Shown: piece after piece, positions 9,958 through 21,949 of the stretch | Layout: each line of letters opens with the position of its first letter | Position numbering within the stretch: position 1 is the first letter of the stretch | NCBI GenBank assembly: GCA_005778355.1 | Contig: SXON01000213.1 | Span: 37,745 to 101,744 of the forward strand | Reading direction: 5' to 3' | DNA length: 64,000 nt | Source: Pseudomonadota bacterium | Lineage (GTDB): Bacteria > Myxococcota_A > UBA796 > SXON01 | Notes under the pieces: generated by a model | Databases searched by the model: none | Seen by the model: the letters and a program-made list of their open reading frames with translations, nothing else | What the model was told of the DNA's origin: nothing | Translations under genes and position numbers: made by a program

Positions 9958-12900
9958 TCACTCCTCGCAGATGTAGTGGAAGGGGGAGTCGCAGGGCTCG
10001 TCGTTCCAGGTGTAGCTGCCGAAGCGGCCGAGTTGCATGCAGTCTTCGCCCGAGCCCACGTTGTTGGGCTCGCCGGAGTGCCAGTTGGTGTACGTGGTGG
10101 TCTCGCCGTTCGCCCACACCCACGAGCCTTCGCTCGCGACGTCGTTGTACCCGGTCCACCACTTCCCGAAGTAGATGATGTAGGCGACGTCGACCATCCA
10201 GATGTTCTCGTCGCTGTCGTTGACCGTCGTGAGGTCGTAGCCGTAGGTCTGGCAGACGGTCCGGCCGGCCGACCAGGTGAGCGAGTTGTCGCAGAACATG
10301 TACACGTGGTCGCCGTACTCGGCGGTGGCGCAGTCGCTGGGACAGCCGGTCTCGTCCTTGTCGCCGTCGCAGTCGTCGTCGATGGTGTTGCACACCTCGG
10401 CTTCCCCGGGGTTCACATCGGCGTCGCCGTCTTCACAGTCGGTGGCATCGGCCACGTAGCCGCTGGGCGCGTCGCAAGCGGTGGCGGTGTAGGTGGCGTC
10501 GCCGTAGCCGTCGCCGTCGTCGTCGGCGTACCAGGTACCTTCGCCGGTGGCGCCGGCCTCGTCGGTGCTGCCGTCACAGTCATTGTCGATGCCGTCGCAA
10601 GCCTCGGTCGCGGCCGGGTTGACGGCGGCCGCGCTGTCGTTGCAGTCGCCGTCGTTGGCCACGTGTCCGCTCGGGGCATCGCAGGCCACGCTCACGTCGC
10701 CCGCGTCGCCGTAGCCATCGTTGTCGCCGTCGTCGTACCAGGTGCTCGCGTCGGCGGCGCTGTTCTCGTCGGTGCTGCCGTCGCAGTCGTTGTCGACGCC
10801 GTCGCAGTACTCGGTGGCGGCGGGGTTGATGGCGCCGTCGCTGTCGTTGCAGTCGTCGTCGTCGGCCACGTAGCCACTCGGTTGGGCGCAAGCCAGGGTG
10901 GTGGTGCCGGCGTCGCCGTAGCCGTCGGTATCGGAGTCGTCGTACCAGGTGAGCGCGTCGGCGGCCGCGTCGTCGTCGATGTCGCCGTCGCAGTCGTCGT
11001 CTTCACCGTTGCAGTACTCGGTGCCGGCCGGGTTGACGCTCGCGGCGGTGTCGTCGCAGTCGGTGGCGTCGGCCACGTAGCCGCTCGGTTGGCTACACGA
11101 CTCGGCGCTGGCCGCCGCGTCGCCGTAGCCGTCGGTATCGCTGTCGAGGTACCAGGTGGCCGCGTCGGCGGCCGAGTTCTCGTCGGTACTGCCATCGCAG
11201 TCGTTGTCGACGCCGTCGCAGTACTCGGTGGCGGCCGGGTTGGTCGTCGCCTCGGTGTCGTCGCAATCCTCGTCGTCGCCCACGAAGCCCAGCGGCGCGC
11301 TGCAGGCCAGGGTGGTGGTGCTCATGTCGCCGTAGCCATCCTCGTCGACATCGGCGTACCAGGTGCTGGCGTCGGCGGCGGTGTCTTCGTCGATGGTGCC
11401 GTCGCAGTTGTTGTCGATCTCGTCGCAGAGCTCGGTGCCGAGCGGGTTGACGTCGTCGTTGTTGTCGTCGCAGTCGGAGTCGTCGCCCACGTAGCCGCTC
11501 GGCTGGGCGCAGGCGGCGGTGCTGCTGGCCGCGCTGCCGAAGCCGTCGTCATCGGCATCGGCGTACCAGATCGAGGCGTCAACGGCGGTGTCCTCGTCGA
11601 TGGTGTCGTTGCAGTTGTCGTCGACCCCGTTGCAGCGCTCGTCGGCGCCGGGGTTGATGCTGCCGACGGCGTCGTCGCAGTCGGTGTCGTCGGCCACGTA
11701 GCCGCTCGGCATCTCGCAATCGACGGCCACCGTGCTGGCGTCGCCGTAGCCGTCGTTGTCGGCGTCGGCGTACCAGGTGCTCGCGTCGATCGACGCGTCC
11801 TCGTCGATGCTGCCATCGCAGTTGTTGTCGATGCCGTCGCAGTACTCGGTGGCGACGGGGCTCACCGCGCTCGCGGCGTCGTCGCAGTCGGTGTCGTCGC
11901 CGACGTAGCCGCTGGGTGAATCGCAGGCGATTGCCGTGACCGCCGCGTCGCCGAAGCCATCGCTGTCCGCGTCGACGTACCAGGTGTTCGCGTCAACGGC
12001 GGTGGCCTCGTCGACCGCACCGTCGCAGTTGTCGTCGATGCCGTTGCACACCTCGGTCTCGGCGGGTGATACATCCACCGATGTATCATTGCAATCGGTG
12101 TTGTCCGCGACATATCCGCTGGGTGCGTCGCAGGCTACGGTGCTGTTTGTATCATCGCCGTAGCCGTCGGTATCGCTGTCGGCATACCAGGTTGAGGCGT
12201 CGTCGGCGGTAGACTCGTCGACCTCGCCGTCGCAGTCGTTGTCGGCATCGTCGCAAGACTCAGTGCCGGCGGGGTTGATGGCGGCGTTGGTGTCGTCGCA
12301 CTCGGCGCAGGCCGCGTAGCCGTCGCCGTCGTCGTCGGCGTAGCCCACGGAGCCGTCGCAGTTGTAGTCGTTGGGATCGGTGCAATCGGTCTCGCTGGCG
12401 CCGGGGTTGTACGCCGTGTCGGCATCGTTGCAGTCGCCGTCGAGGGCGGCAGTGCCGGTGGGCTGGTCGCAGGCGAGCGCGCTGGTGGCGCTGTCGCCGT
12501 AGCCGTCGGCGTCCGCGTCGGTGTACCAGGCACTCCCGGTGCTGCTGTCGAGGTTGTCGTCGGCGTCGTCGATCAGCGCGTCGCAGTCGTCGTCGAGGTC
12601 GTTGCACACCTCGGTGGCCATCGGGTTGATGTCGGCGCGGCTGTCGTCGCAGTCGCTGGCGTCGGCCACCCAGCCCTCGCCGGGGTCGCAGGCGTTGGCG
12701 GGACTGGCCTCGTCGCCGAAACCGTCGCCGTCGAGATCGGCGTACCAGGTGGTGGTATCGACCGCGTCGTCCTCGTCGATCTCGCCGTCGCAGTCGTCGT
12801 CGGCCTCGTTGCAGTACTCGAGCGCGCCGGGGAAGATGCTCGAGCTACTGTCGTCGCACTCGGAGCAGGCCGCGTAGCCGTCGCCGTCGTTGTCGGCGTA

Positions 12901-13434
12901 GCCCACCGAGCCGTCGCAATTGTAGTCGTTCGGGTCCTCGCAGTCCTCTTCGAGCGCACCAGGGTTGTAGGCGGTATCGGCGTCGTTGCAGTCGCCACCA
13001 ACGTCCACGTAGCCTTCCGGCGCCGAGCAGTCGTAGACCGTGGTCGCGTCGTCGCCGTAGCCATCGCCGTCGGTATCGGCGTAGTACACGGTGCTGCCGC
13101 TGCCGTTGTCGACGGTGCCGTCGCAGTCGTTGTCCTTGCCGTCGCAGGCCTCCTCGGCGCCCGGGTACACGTCCGCGTCGGCGTCGTCGCAGTCGTCGCC
13201 CGTCTCCACGTAGCCGACGGGGCGATCACAGTAGCTGTCGTACACCGAGCCGTCGCCATGGCCGTCGTGATCGATGTCGGCGTAGTAGGTCTGCGGCGTC
13301 CCGACGCCGGCGTCTTCGTCGTTGCAATCGTCGTCTTCGGCGATGCCGTCGCCATCGCGGTCGGTGACGTACTTCGTCTCCGGCGTGGTTTCACAGGCGA
13401 AGAGCACAAACGTCGCGAGGGGGAGCAGTCGCAT
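9958..13434 (-). CDS. MopE-repeat lipoprotein with C-type-lectin-like tip
   Basis: 1158 residues, very acidic. The short signal ends in a lipobox-like LFAC (Cys about 14). About 15 tandem units of roughly 45-70 residues follow, each with a TWYADxDxDGYGD motif, a DCDD, an NP-containing linker, and CDGxDNDCDGxxDE. Two units are the variant DPNDYNCDGSVGYADDDGDG. These match the putative metal-binding MopE repeat (calcium is the likely ligand). The final 125 residues form a C-type-lectin-like domain (WSAGRTVCQTYGYDL, WVWANGETTTYTNWHSGEPN, CDSPFHYICEE). Probably a long outer-membrane-anchored stalk with a binding head. First of three paralogues on this strand. Confidence 0.85.
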   Translation of the reverse strand: MRLLPLATFVLFACETTPETKYVTDRDGDGIAEDDDCNDEDAGVGTPQTYYADIDHDGHGDGSVYDSYCDRPVGYVETGDDCDDADADVYPGAEEACDGKDNDCDGTVDNGSGSTVYYADTDGDGYGDDATTVYDCSAPEGYVDVGGDCNDADTAYNPGALEEDCEDPNDYNCDGSVGYADNDGDGYAACSECDDSSSSIFPGALEYCNEADDDCDGEIDEDDAVDTTTWYADLDGDGFGDEASPANACDPGEGWVADASDCDDSRADINPMATEVCNDLDDDCDALIDDADDNLDSSTGSAWYTDADADGYGDSATSALACDQPTGTAALDGDCNDADTAYNPGASETDCTDPNDYNCDGSVGYADDDGDGYAACAECDDTNAAINPAGTESCDDADNDCDGEVDESTADDASTWYADSDTDGYGDDTNSTVACDAPSGYVADNTDCNDTSVDVSPAETEVCNGIDDNCDGAVDEATAVDANTWYVDADSDGFGDAAVTAIACDSPSGYVGDDTDCDDAASAVSPVATEYCDGIDNNCDGSIDEDASIDASTWYADADNDGYGDASTVAVDCEMPSGYVADDTDCDDAVGSINPGADERCNGVDDNCNDTIDEDTAVDASIWYADADDDGFGSAASSTAACAQPSGYVGDDSDCDDNNDDVNPLGTELCDEIDNNCDGTIDEDTAADASTWYADVDEDGYGDMSTTTLACSAPLGFVGDDEDCDDTEATTNPAATEYCDGVDNDCDGSTDENSAADAATWYLDSDTDGYGDAAASAESCSQPSGYVADATDCDDTAASVNPAGTEYCNGEDDDCDGDIDDDAAADALTWYDDSDTDGYGDAGTTTLACAQPSGYVADDDDCNDSDGAINPAATEYCDGVDNDCDGSTDENSAADASTWYDDGDNDGYGDAGDVSVACDAPSGHVANDGDCNDSAAAVNPAATEACDGIDNDCDGSTDEAGATGEGTWYADDDGDGYGDATYTATACDAPSGYVADATDCEDGDADVNPGEAEVCNTIDDDCDGDKDETGCPSDCATAEYGDHVYMFCDNSLTWSAGRTVCQTYGYDLTTVNDSDENIWMVDVAYIIYFGKWWTGYNDVASEGSWVWANGETTTYTNWHSGEPNNVGSGEDCMQLGRFGSYTWNDEPCDSPFHYICEE
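12067..12088. repeat. Inverted repeat TGATACATC-CACC-GATGTATCA
   Basis: Perfect 9-bp arms with a 4-bp spacer inside a MopE-repeat unit. On the coding strand it encodes a Thr-Ser-x-Asp-Val-Ser run using ACA, GTA and TCA, AT-ending codons that are rare in the surrounding GC-rich sequence. Near-identical copies lie at 14682, 14889, 15096 and 17695. Confidence 0.85.
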
Positions 13435-13454
13435 CCCCCGAGTCTAGCGCAGGG

Positions 13455-16457
<3,003 letters not shown>

Positions 16458-16467
16458 GCCCCCTAGT

Positions 16468-18660
16468 CTAGCGGATCCACACGTAGGTGTCGTCGAGACC
16501 GAAGGACTCGTCGTCGGCGCTCTGGTCCAGGGTGCTGCCGCCGGCGAGCGTGAGCGTGCCCGCGGCGTGTGCCATCGTGGCCGAGATCATCCACAAGCTG
16601 TCGTATGAGCCGGAATGGCCGCGATTCCAGCCGCAAACCTCGCTGTAGCTGCTGCTGTGGTTGTTCTGCGACTGGCTCCACAGCGTGCTGCCGTCCACCG
16701 CGACGTACGCGCTCTCGCCGTCCCAGCTGTCGAGCGCGATGTACTCGATCTCCACCCAGGTCTGCGTGTGGACAATGGCGTAGGTGGAGAGCGCGATCGA
16801 CATGCTCCCGCCTGAGATGATGCCGTACCCGCCGAGGATGGTGCCCCAGCCGCCGCAACTGCTCGTGCTGGTGGTGCTCCAGCGGCTGTCGGCACCGCTG
16901 TCGAAGTTGTCGTCGAAGATCAGCGTCCAGCCGCCGCCGTCGGTGGTCATGTCGCACTCGGTCTCGGTCGCGGTGCCGGCGAAGTCGATCCAGTAGCTGC
17001 CGTCAGTGCTGGCGATGCCGTCGGTCAACAAGTCGAGACAGCTCGACCAGGGGCAAGTGGCGGCGCTGCCGGGGTACACGCTGGCGCTGGTGTCGTCGCA
17101 GTCCCAGTCGTTGTCGACCGTCCCCGGGGGCTGGGCGCAGTCGAGCACGGCGGCGCCGCCGTAGCTGTCGCCGTCGTTGTCCTCGTACCAGGTCGACATG
17201 GACAGGCCGCCGTCGATGGTGCCGTCGCAGTCGTTGTCGAGGCCGTCGCAGTCGTCGGTGGCGGCGGGGTTGATGGCGGCGTCGGTGTCGTCGCAGTCGG
17301 CGTAGTCGGCGGTGTAGCCGCTGGGCGCGTCGCAACCGGGGCCGGTCGACGCGGGGTCGCCGTAGCCGTCGCTATCGGCATCCGCGTACCAGGTTGAGCG
17401 GGTCCCGAGGTCGAGCGTGGGGTCGTCGTCGTCCACCAGGCCGTCGCAGTCGTCGTCCTCCCAGTTGCACACCTCGCTGGCGCCGGGGCTGATCGCGTAG
17501 TGACCGTCGTCGCAGTCGGTGTTGTCGGCGACGTAGCCGGTGGGCGCGTCGCAAGCGGTGGTAGTCGTCGACGCGTCGCCGTAGCCGTCGGTGTCGGTGT
17601 CGGCGTACCAGGTGAGCGCGTCGGCGCTGCTACTCGGGTCGATCACCCCGTCGCAATCGTCGTCGACGCCGTTGCAGAGCTCGGTGCCAGCCGGTGATAC
17701 ATCGGCGGCTGTATCATCACAATCAGTGTTGTCGGTCGTGAATCCGGCAGGAACATCGCAAGCGGTCGTGGTGGACGAGGCGTCGCCGTAGCCATCGCCG
17801 TCGGCGTCGGCGTAGTACACCGAGCCTGTGCTCGGGTCGGCGTCGGGGTCGGCAAGGTCGACGAGGCCGTCGCAGTCGTCGTCGAGGCCGTTGCACACCT
17901 CGGGCGCGGCGGGACCGACGGCGGGGTCGTTGTCGTCGCAATCGTCGCCCGACTCGACGTAGCCGGTGGGCTGGCGGCAAGCCTCGTCGATCTCGGCGTT
18001 GTTGCCGTGGCCGTCGGCGTCGCGGTCCTCGTACCAGGTGAGCAACACCCCGTCGTCGACCAGGCCGTTGCAGTCGTTGTCGATCTCGTCGCAGGTCTCG
18101 GGGTTGCCGGGGAAGGCGTCGCTGCGGGTGTCGTCGCAGTCGCCGCTGTCCGTCACCCAGCCTTCGCCGGGGGCGGCGCAGGCAGAGATGGCGGTGGCCT
18201 CGTCGCCCACGCCGTCGCCGTCGGCGTCGGCGTACCAGGTGGTGGCGTCGTCCTCGTCGGTCTGCCCGTCGCAGTCGTTGTCCAGACCGTCGCAGAGTTC
18301 GGGCGCGCTCGGGTACACGTCGCTCCGGGTGTCGTCGCAGTCGGAATCATCGGCGATGTAGGCCCCGTCGGGCGGCTCGCAGGCGGTGACGGCCTGCGCG
18401 GCGTTGCCGAAGCCGTCCGCGTCGGCGTCGGCGTACCAGGACTGGACGAGGTCGTCGTCGACGGTGCCGTTGCAGTCGTTGTCGAGGTTGTCGCAGCGCT
18501 CGGTGGCCCCCGGGTAGACGGCGCTGTCGTTGTCGTCGCAGTCGCCCGCGTCGGTGGCGAAGCCGTCGCCGTCGGCGTCATGAGTTTCACCGTCGGTCGA
18601 GCCGGGGTCTTTCTCGGCACCCTCCGGGGGGGAGGCGCAGGCGAGGAGGAGGGCGAGCAT
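16468..18660 (-). CDS. MopE-repeat lipoprotein with fibrinogen-like tip (short form)
   Basis: 730 residues. The N-terminal signal has a lipobox-like LLAC (Cys about 8), then a short Thr/Asp/Gly linker and about 7 MopE units (YADADxDGFGN, DCDDxxSxVYPGA, CDNLDNDCNGTVDD). The C-terminal 200 residues are nearly the same fibrinogen-like module as the preceding paralogue: CPWSSCLDLLTDG, ECDMTTDGGGWTLIFDDNFDSG, ending DDTYVWIR. It is probably first in the operon, since a divergent transporter gene begins at 18662 and leaves no intergenic space; the promoters must lie inside one or both coding regions. Likely surface-exposed and calcium-dependent (inference). Confidence 0.84.
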   Translation of the reverse strand: MLALLLACASPPEGAEKDPGSTDGETHDADGDGFATDAGDCDDNDSAVYPGATERCDNLDNDCNGTVDDDLVQSWYADADADGFGNAAQAVTACEPPDGAYIADDSDCDDTRSDVYPSAPELCDGLDNDCDGQTDEDDATTWYADADGDGVGDEATAISACAAPGEGWVTDSGDCDDTRSDAFPGNPETCDEIDNDCNGLVDDGVLLTWYEDRDADGHGNNAEIDEACRQPTGYVESGDDCDDNDPAVGPAAPEVCNGLDDDCDGLVDLADPDADPSTGSVYYADADGDGYGDASSTTTACDVPAGFTTDNTDCDDTAADVSPAGTELCNGVDDDCDGVIDPSSSADALTWYADTDTDGYGDASTTTTACDAPTGYVADNTDCDDGHYAISPGASEVCNWEDDDCDGLVDDDDPTLDLGTRSTWYADADSDGYGDPASTGPGCDAPSGYTADYADCDDTDAAINPAATDDCDGLDNDCDGTIDGGLSMSTWYEDNDGDSYGGAAVLDCAQPPGTVDNDWDCDDTSASVYPGSAATCPWSSCLDLLTDGIASTDGSYWIDFAGTATETECDMTTDGGGWTLIFDDNFDSGADSRWSTTSTSSCGGWGTILGGYGIISGGSMSIALSTYAIVHTQTWVEIEYIALDSWDGESAYVAVDGSTLWSQSQNNHSSSYSEVCGWNRGHSGSYDSLWMISATMAHAAGTLTLAGGSTLDQSADDESFGLDDTYVWIR
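17695..17716. repeat. Inverted repeat TGATACATC-GGCG-GCTGTATCA
   Basis: Arms match at 8 of 9 positions; fifth copy, inside the 730-residue MopE gene. Confidence 0.8.
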
Positions 18661-18661
18661 C

Positions 18662-19849
18662 GTGGGAGTTTACACCCGGTCGCGGTGGGATAGCCGCGCG
18701 GACTTGTCGCTCCCGATGCTGCGGTTGTTCTACGGGCTGATGCTCGGGTCGATGGCCGCGTTGATCCCGCTGCTCGGCGGGCGATTCGAACGGCAGGGGC
18801 TCGACGGGGTGACGATCGGGCTCTTGATGGCACTCTTGCCACTGGGGCGGCTCTTGTCGGTGCCGCTCTGGGCCTGGTGGGCCGACCGATACCAGGCGGC
18901 GGGGCTGGTCTTGAGGGTGGCCTGCGTTCTGAGCGCGGTGGCCGGCATGGTGGTGGCTCGCGCCGAGGAGGTGTGGGTGCTCGGGCTGGCGATGTTCTGC
19001 TTCTCGGCGATGCGGGCGCCGCTCGGGGCGATCACCGACGTGTTCGTGATGGACGCCCTTCGGGCGAGGGGACGGTCGCTGGCGGAGTACGGGCGGACAC
19101 GGCTCTTTGGGAGTCTCGGCTTCATGGTGGGGGTGATCCTGGCGAGCGCGCCCTTCGCGGGACCCTGGTTGAGCGACGTGGGCCTCATCGCGACCGCGGC
19201 GGTGGCCTTCGCCTTCCCTACGCGCGGGGAGGGGGGGCCGGCGCCGGTGTGGCCGGCGCTGGTGGCGCTCGTGAAACAGAGGTGGCTCCTGCCGTTGCTC
19301 CTGGCGGGCTGTCTCCAGGCCTTCACGCTGTCGGTGTACGACTGTTTCCTGTCGGTGCACGTGGCGGCGCTCGGCTTGCCCGAGTGGGTGGTGGGCGCCG
19401 CGTTCGCGGTGGGGGTGGCCTGCGAGACCACGCTGATGGCCTGGGCGCGCCCATTGCTCGGGCGCGTGGGTCCGGCCGGGGGACTACTCCTGGCGGCGGC
19501 GGTGAACGTGCCTCGCTGGGCGATCACCGCGTGGACCGACGACCCAGCCGTGCTCGTGGGGGTGCAGGTGCTTCACGGCGTGGCTTTTGGGATGTTCTGG
19601 GTTTCGGGCGTGCAGCGCATGGCCCATGGGGCGCCGGCACACGTGGCGGCGAGCGCGCAGTCCTTGTGGTCGGCGGCCTCCTACGGCGTGGGCTCGCTCG
19701 CCGGGCAGGCCCTGGCCGGCGAGGCGCGCGCGCTCGGTGGGACGGCGGCGATCTTCGAGATGTTGGCGGGGGTGTCGGTGCTGGCCACGGTGGCCGCAGG
19801 GTGGCTGTGGCGGGTGGATGGGAAAGGGGACGAGGCCCGCCGGGGGTGA
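18662..19849 (+). CDS. MFS transporter (HcaT / MFS_1-like)
   Basis: 395 residues with about 12 hydrophobic segments. The start LRLFYGLMLGSMAALIPLLGGRFERQGLDGVTIGLLMALLPLGRLLSVPLWAWWADR is typical of the phenylpropionate-permease-like MFS group. I chose GTG at 18662 because GGAGG lies about 9 bases upstream; ATG at 18716 would remove 18 non-hydrophobic residues and is also possible. The gene is divergent from, and abuts, the MopE operon. Aromatic-acid uptake would fit the CoA ligase and hcr genes in the window, but this is inference from context and the substrate is not visible in the sequence. Confidence 0.75.
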   Translation: MGVYTRSRWDSRADLSLPMLRLFYGLMLGSMAALIPLLGGRFERQGLDGVTIGLLMALLPLGRLLSVPLWAWWADRYQAAGLVLRVACVLSAVAGMVVARAEEVWVLGLAMFCFSAMRAPLGAITDVFVMDALRARGRSLAEYGRTRLFGSLGFMVGVILASAPFAGPWLSDVGLIATAAVAFAFPTRGEGGPAPVWPALVALVKQRWLLPLLLAGCLQAFTLSVYDCFLSVHVAALGLPEWVVGAAFAVGVACETTLMAWARPLLGRVGPAGGLLLAAAVNVPRWAITAWTDDPAVLVGVQVLHGVAFGMFWVSGVQRMAHGAPAHVAASAQSLWSAASYGVGSLAGQALAGEARALGGTAAIFEMLAGVSVLATVAAGWLWRVDGKGDEARRG

Positions 19850-19992
19850 GTGGGGGGGCGTCGGGAGTCGCGGGCCGGGACTCCGGGTTCGGGACTCGGC
19901 GCACGGGCTCGGAGGTCGGGACCCGGGACGCCTGAGTCGGGGCTGCGGCTCGGAGGTCGGAACTCGTGTCTCGAGTGGGCGCGCCGGGAGGC
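19850..19992. other. GC-rich intergenic stretch with imperfect direct repeats
   Basis: No credible gene. The stretch after the MFS stop is built of quasi-repeats of GGGACTCGG and of a 13-bp direct repeat GCTCGGAGGTCGG at 19907-19919 and 19948-19960 (41-bp period). It may fold into terminator-like RNA for the MFS gene, but no T-run is present. Confidence 0.5.
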
Positions 19993-20022
19993 TTGACAAT
20001 ACGTACAGCGTGTCGCGACAAT
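19993..20022 (+). promoter_or_regulatory. Sigma70-like promoter with a TGTCGCGACA palindrome in the spacer
   Basis: TTGACA at 19993-19998 is an exact -35 consensus; GACAAT at 20017-20022 is a plausible -10 at 18-bp spacing. The palindrome TGTCGCGACA (20011-20020) straddles the spacer and -10, so any protein binding it would block transcription. It points at the small ORF and inverted-repeat element that follow. Sequence-only prediction. Confidence 0.4.
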
Positions 20023-20038
20023 ATCGGCAGAGGTCATC

Positions 20039-20083
20039 ATGGTCAGAATGAAACGGTCCGCGTGCTCATGTGGCAAGAAATAG
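20039..20083 (+). CDS. Possible 14-residue small ORF (leader-peptide size)
   Basis: ATG to TAG reading MVRMKRSACSCGKK. AGAGG at 20029-20033 is a well-placed ribosome-binding site and the promoter-like TTGACA/GACAAT lies just upstream. The stop codon falls inside the left arm of the 129-bp inverted-repeat element. The peptide is basic with a Cys-Ser-Cys. It could be a leader peptide, a microprotein or chance; no homologue is recognised. Confidence 0.25.
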   Translation: MVRMKRSACSCGKK

Positions 20084-20195
20084 GACACATGGGGCTTTCC
20101 GGGGTCGATCGGGTCGACCGGTGTCGCTCAAAATGACGGTTCACTCGTGAGGCGTACGCCCGGACCCGGTCGCTCGTCCTATTTTTTCCCACATG
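20067..20195. repeat. 129-bp element bounded by 20-bp inverted repeats (MITE-like or structured RNA)
   Basis: Left arm 20067-20086 and right arm 20176-20195 are inverted repeats matching at 18 of 20 positions (core AAATAGGAC / GTCCTATTT, outer ends CATG). The interior of 89 bp contains a further hairpin GGTCGA-N5-TCGACC near 20105. The arms contain AT runs unlike the GC-rich flanks. No target-site duplication or transposase is visible. It may be a non-autonomous mobile element or a stable stem-loop RNA transcribed from the promoter at 19993. Confidence 0.55.
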
Positions 20196-20241
20196 GGTGG
20201 GCCGAGTGTCCGATTTTCGGGGGGATGACCGCCGCTGGCGG

Positions 20242-20988
20242 CTACTCGTCCGCGCGATCGACGCTGTCGAAGCGGCAATCGAGGCTGGCGGGCGGTGGGT
20301 AGGCCACGTCGGCCCAGGTATCGGTGGTCCAGTGGTTCAGGTGGAGCTGCAGGGGGATGCTCGGTACCGCGGTGGCGAAGCTCGCGACGGGGCTGCCATC
20401 GACGAGGAAATCGACCGTGTCACCCCACGAGATGGTGAAGGTCTGCGGCGCGTCGATCTCGATCACGACGTACTCGCGCGTGGGGCCGTTTTCGTAACCA
20501 TGGGCAGGGGACCAGTTGGCGTAGGTGCCCACCCAGAGCTGGCCGCCCAGGAGCTCCACGTCGATCTCGTGGACGAGGCCCTGGCCGTCGGTCCCGTAGA
20601 AAAAGAAGGCGCAGACGGTGCCGGTGCTGGTCGGCGGGGTCATCGCCGCCGTCCAGTGCCCTCCGAAGAAGGCCTCAGAGGTGAAGATCTCGGCGCCGAG
20701 CCAGGCGTCGCCTGCGCCCTCGTGGTGGAGCGCGAGCTGTCCGTCGGTCACGCTCACGTTCTCAACCGCGAGTTCGCTGCGGCCGAGCGTCCACGTGGCG
20801 ATGTCCCAGCGTGCGTCGTCGAGGGTGTCGAAGGGCTCCCACGGGGCGGGGGCCTCCCCGGTGCCGCCGGTGTCGGCGGTGTCGGCTGCGGTATTGCCGG
20901 TGTCGCCGTTGTCGGTCGCCGTATCGCTCGGCTTCTCCTCGACCGGCGCTGGGCCCGCAGTGCAGGCCAGCAAGGGTGCGAAAATCAC
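20242..20988 (-). CDS. GH16-like glycoside hydrolase lipoprotein
   Basis: 248 residues. The GTG start overlaps the TGA of the upstream gene (GTGA). A very short lipoprotein signal (MIFAPLLAC) is followed by a Thr/Asp/Gly-rich linker (DTADTGGTGE) and a concanavalin-like fold. The motif HEIDVELLGG matches the GH16 catalytic EIDxE box (two Glu and one Asp), with further GH16 features FTISWGDTVDFLVDG and LQLHLNHW. GH16 enzymes cleave beta-1,3 or mixed-linkage glucans and related polysaccharides. The domain is near the minimal size, so specificity cannot be told. Probably exposed at the outer membrane and used to attack polymers or prey cell walls (inference). Confidence 0.75.
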   Translation of the reverse strand: MIFAPLLACTAGPAPVEEKPSDTATDNGDTGNTAADTADTGGTGEAPAPWEPFDTLDDARWDIATWTLGRSELAVENVSVTDGQLALHHEGAGDAWLGAEIFTSEAFFGGHWTAAMTPPTSTGTVCAFFFYGTDGQGLVHEIDVELLGGQLWVGTYANWSPAHGYENGPTREYVVIEIDAPQTFTISWGDTVDFLVDGSPVASFATAVPSIPLQLHLNHWTTDTWADVAYPPPASLDCRFDSVDRADE

Positions 20989-21908
20989 GGTTTCGCCATC
21001 TTCAGCATGGCAGCCGTGGGGTCGGCCGAGAGCAGGGCCGCGAACCACAGGAGTGGGACTACAAGCGCCAGGCCGGTGGCGATGATGCGGAAGCCGGACG
21101 GGTTCACTTGTCCCGTCATGAGCTCCTCTTCGCTCAGCTCGGCCGCGGGGCGAAGCACGGCGGCGAGGATGGGCACGAAGGCGAGGCCGAGGCTCATCCA
21201 GCCGAATCGCGACACGTCGGCGATCTCCTCGGAGGCCGCGACCATGAGCGCGCCCTTCGACTCCGGGTCCGCGTTCGCGATCGCCGCGAAGACCTTCATC
21301 CAGCTGGCCGAGCGATCCACAAGTTCCAACGCCGCAGCCACCGAGAAGTAGGCGATGGTGGTGGCCACGGAGGACTCGCGCGCGTTGCTGTTCTGGCCGT
21401 TGCCCAGGAGCGACACCGCCACCGGGATCGCGCCCATCCCGAGGAGGAGCAGCTTCGCGAACACGAAGGGCATCGAGGCGTAGAAGAAGAGTCCACCGAG
21501 GGGCATGATCGCCGCGAGGCCGCAGGCGAAGAACGCGATCGCCGGGGCACCATAGCCACGCGGCGCGCGCGCGCCGCCGGCCGCGCCGCCAAGGCCGAGG
21601 AGCGCCGCCGACGGCAAGGCAACCGCTGCGAGCGTGGCGCCCGCGAGCACCTGGGCGACGCCGTGTGCGTAGAGCGCAGCGCGCTGCGAGGGGTCGACCC
21701 CGACGACCGAATCGAGCGCCGAGCCGCCCACCATCCCGCTCACGACGACCAGCAGGGCGTGAAGCCCGAGCGGGGCGGTGGCGATCGCGGCCGGCACCTT
21801 CCACTTCATACCGAGGAGCACGGCACACACGAGCGTCCACAAGAGACCCAGCACGCAGGCCGCCACCTGCACCCAGCCCACCCAGCCAGCCTCGGCGAAC
21901 AACGACAT
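20985..21908 (-). CDS. Polytopic membrane protein of unknown function
   Basis: 307 residues from ATG at 21908 (a TTG three codons further upstream is less likely). About eight hydrophobic segments, starting MSLFAEAGWVGWVQVAACVLGLLWTLVCAVLLGMKW. The spacing of long helices and the ALYAHGVAQVLAGATLAAVALPSA segment loosely recall MotA/TolQ/ExbB-type proteins, but the signature residues of that family are not evident. I do not assign a function. It is coupled to the downstream GH16-like gene through a 4-base overlap. Confidence 0.6.
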   Translation of the reverse strand: MSLFAEAGWVGWVQVAACVLGLLWTLVCAVLLGMKWKVPAAIATAPLGLHALLVVVSGMVGGSALDSVVGVDPSQRAALYAHGVAQVLAGATLAAVALPSAALLGLGGAAGGARAPRGYGAPAIAFFACGLAAIMPLGGLFFYASMPFVFAKLLLLGMGAIPVAVSLLGNGQNSNARESSVATTIAYFSVAAALELVDRSASWMKVFAAIANADPESKGALMVAASEEIADVSRFGWMSLGLAFVPILAAVLRPAAELSEEELMTGQVNPSGFRIIATGLALVVPLLWFAALLSADPTAAMLKMAKP

Positions 21909-21949
21909 GAGAGTCAAACCCGGTACGACAGGCGGGCTATCCAGGAAAA

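Noticed and set aside
8278..11919. Open frame of 1213 codons on the plus strand
   Set aside because: It is antisense to boxD and the MopE gene; its Val/Gly/Ala-rich repeats are the mirror of the Asp/Cys repeats, and no domain is recognisable.
19907..19960. Direct repeat GCTCGGAGGTCGG as a plasmid-type iteron
   Set aside because: Only two copies, no replication gene or AT-rich region.
20060..20083. SEC-C zinc motif remnant in the small ORF (CSCGKK)
   Set aside because: Too short and lacking the second Cys pair; resemblance is probably chance.
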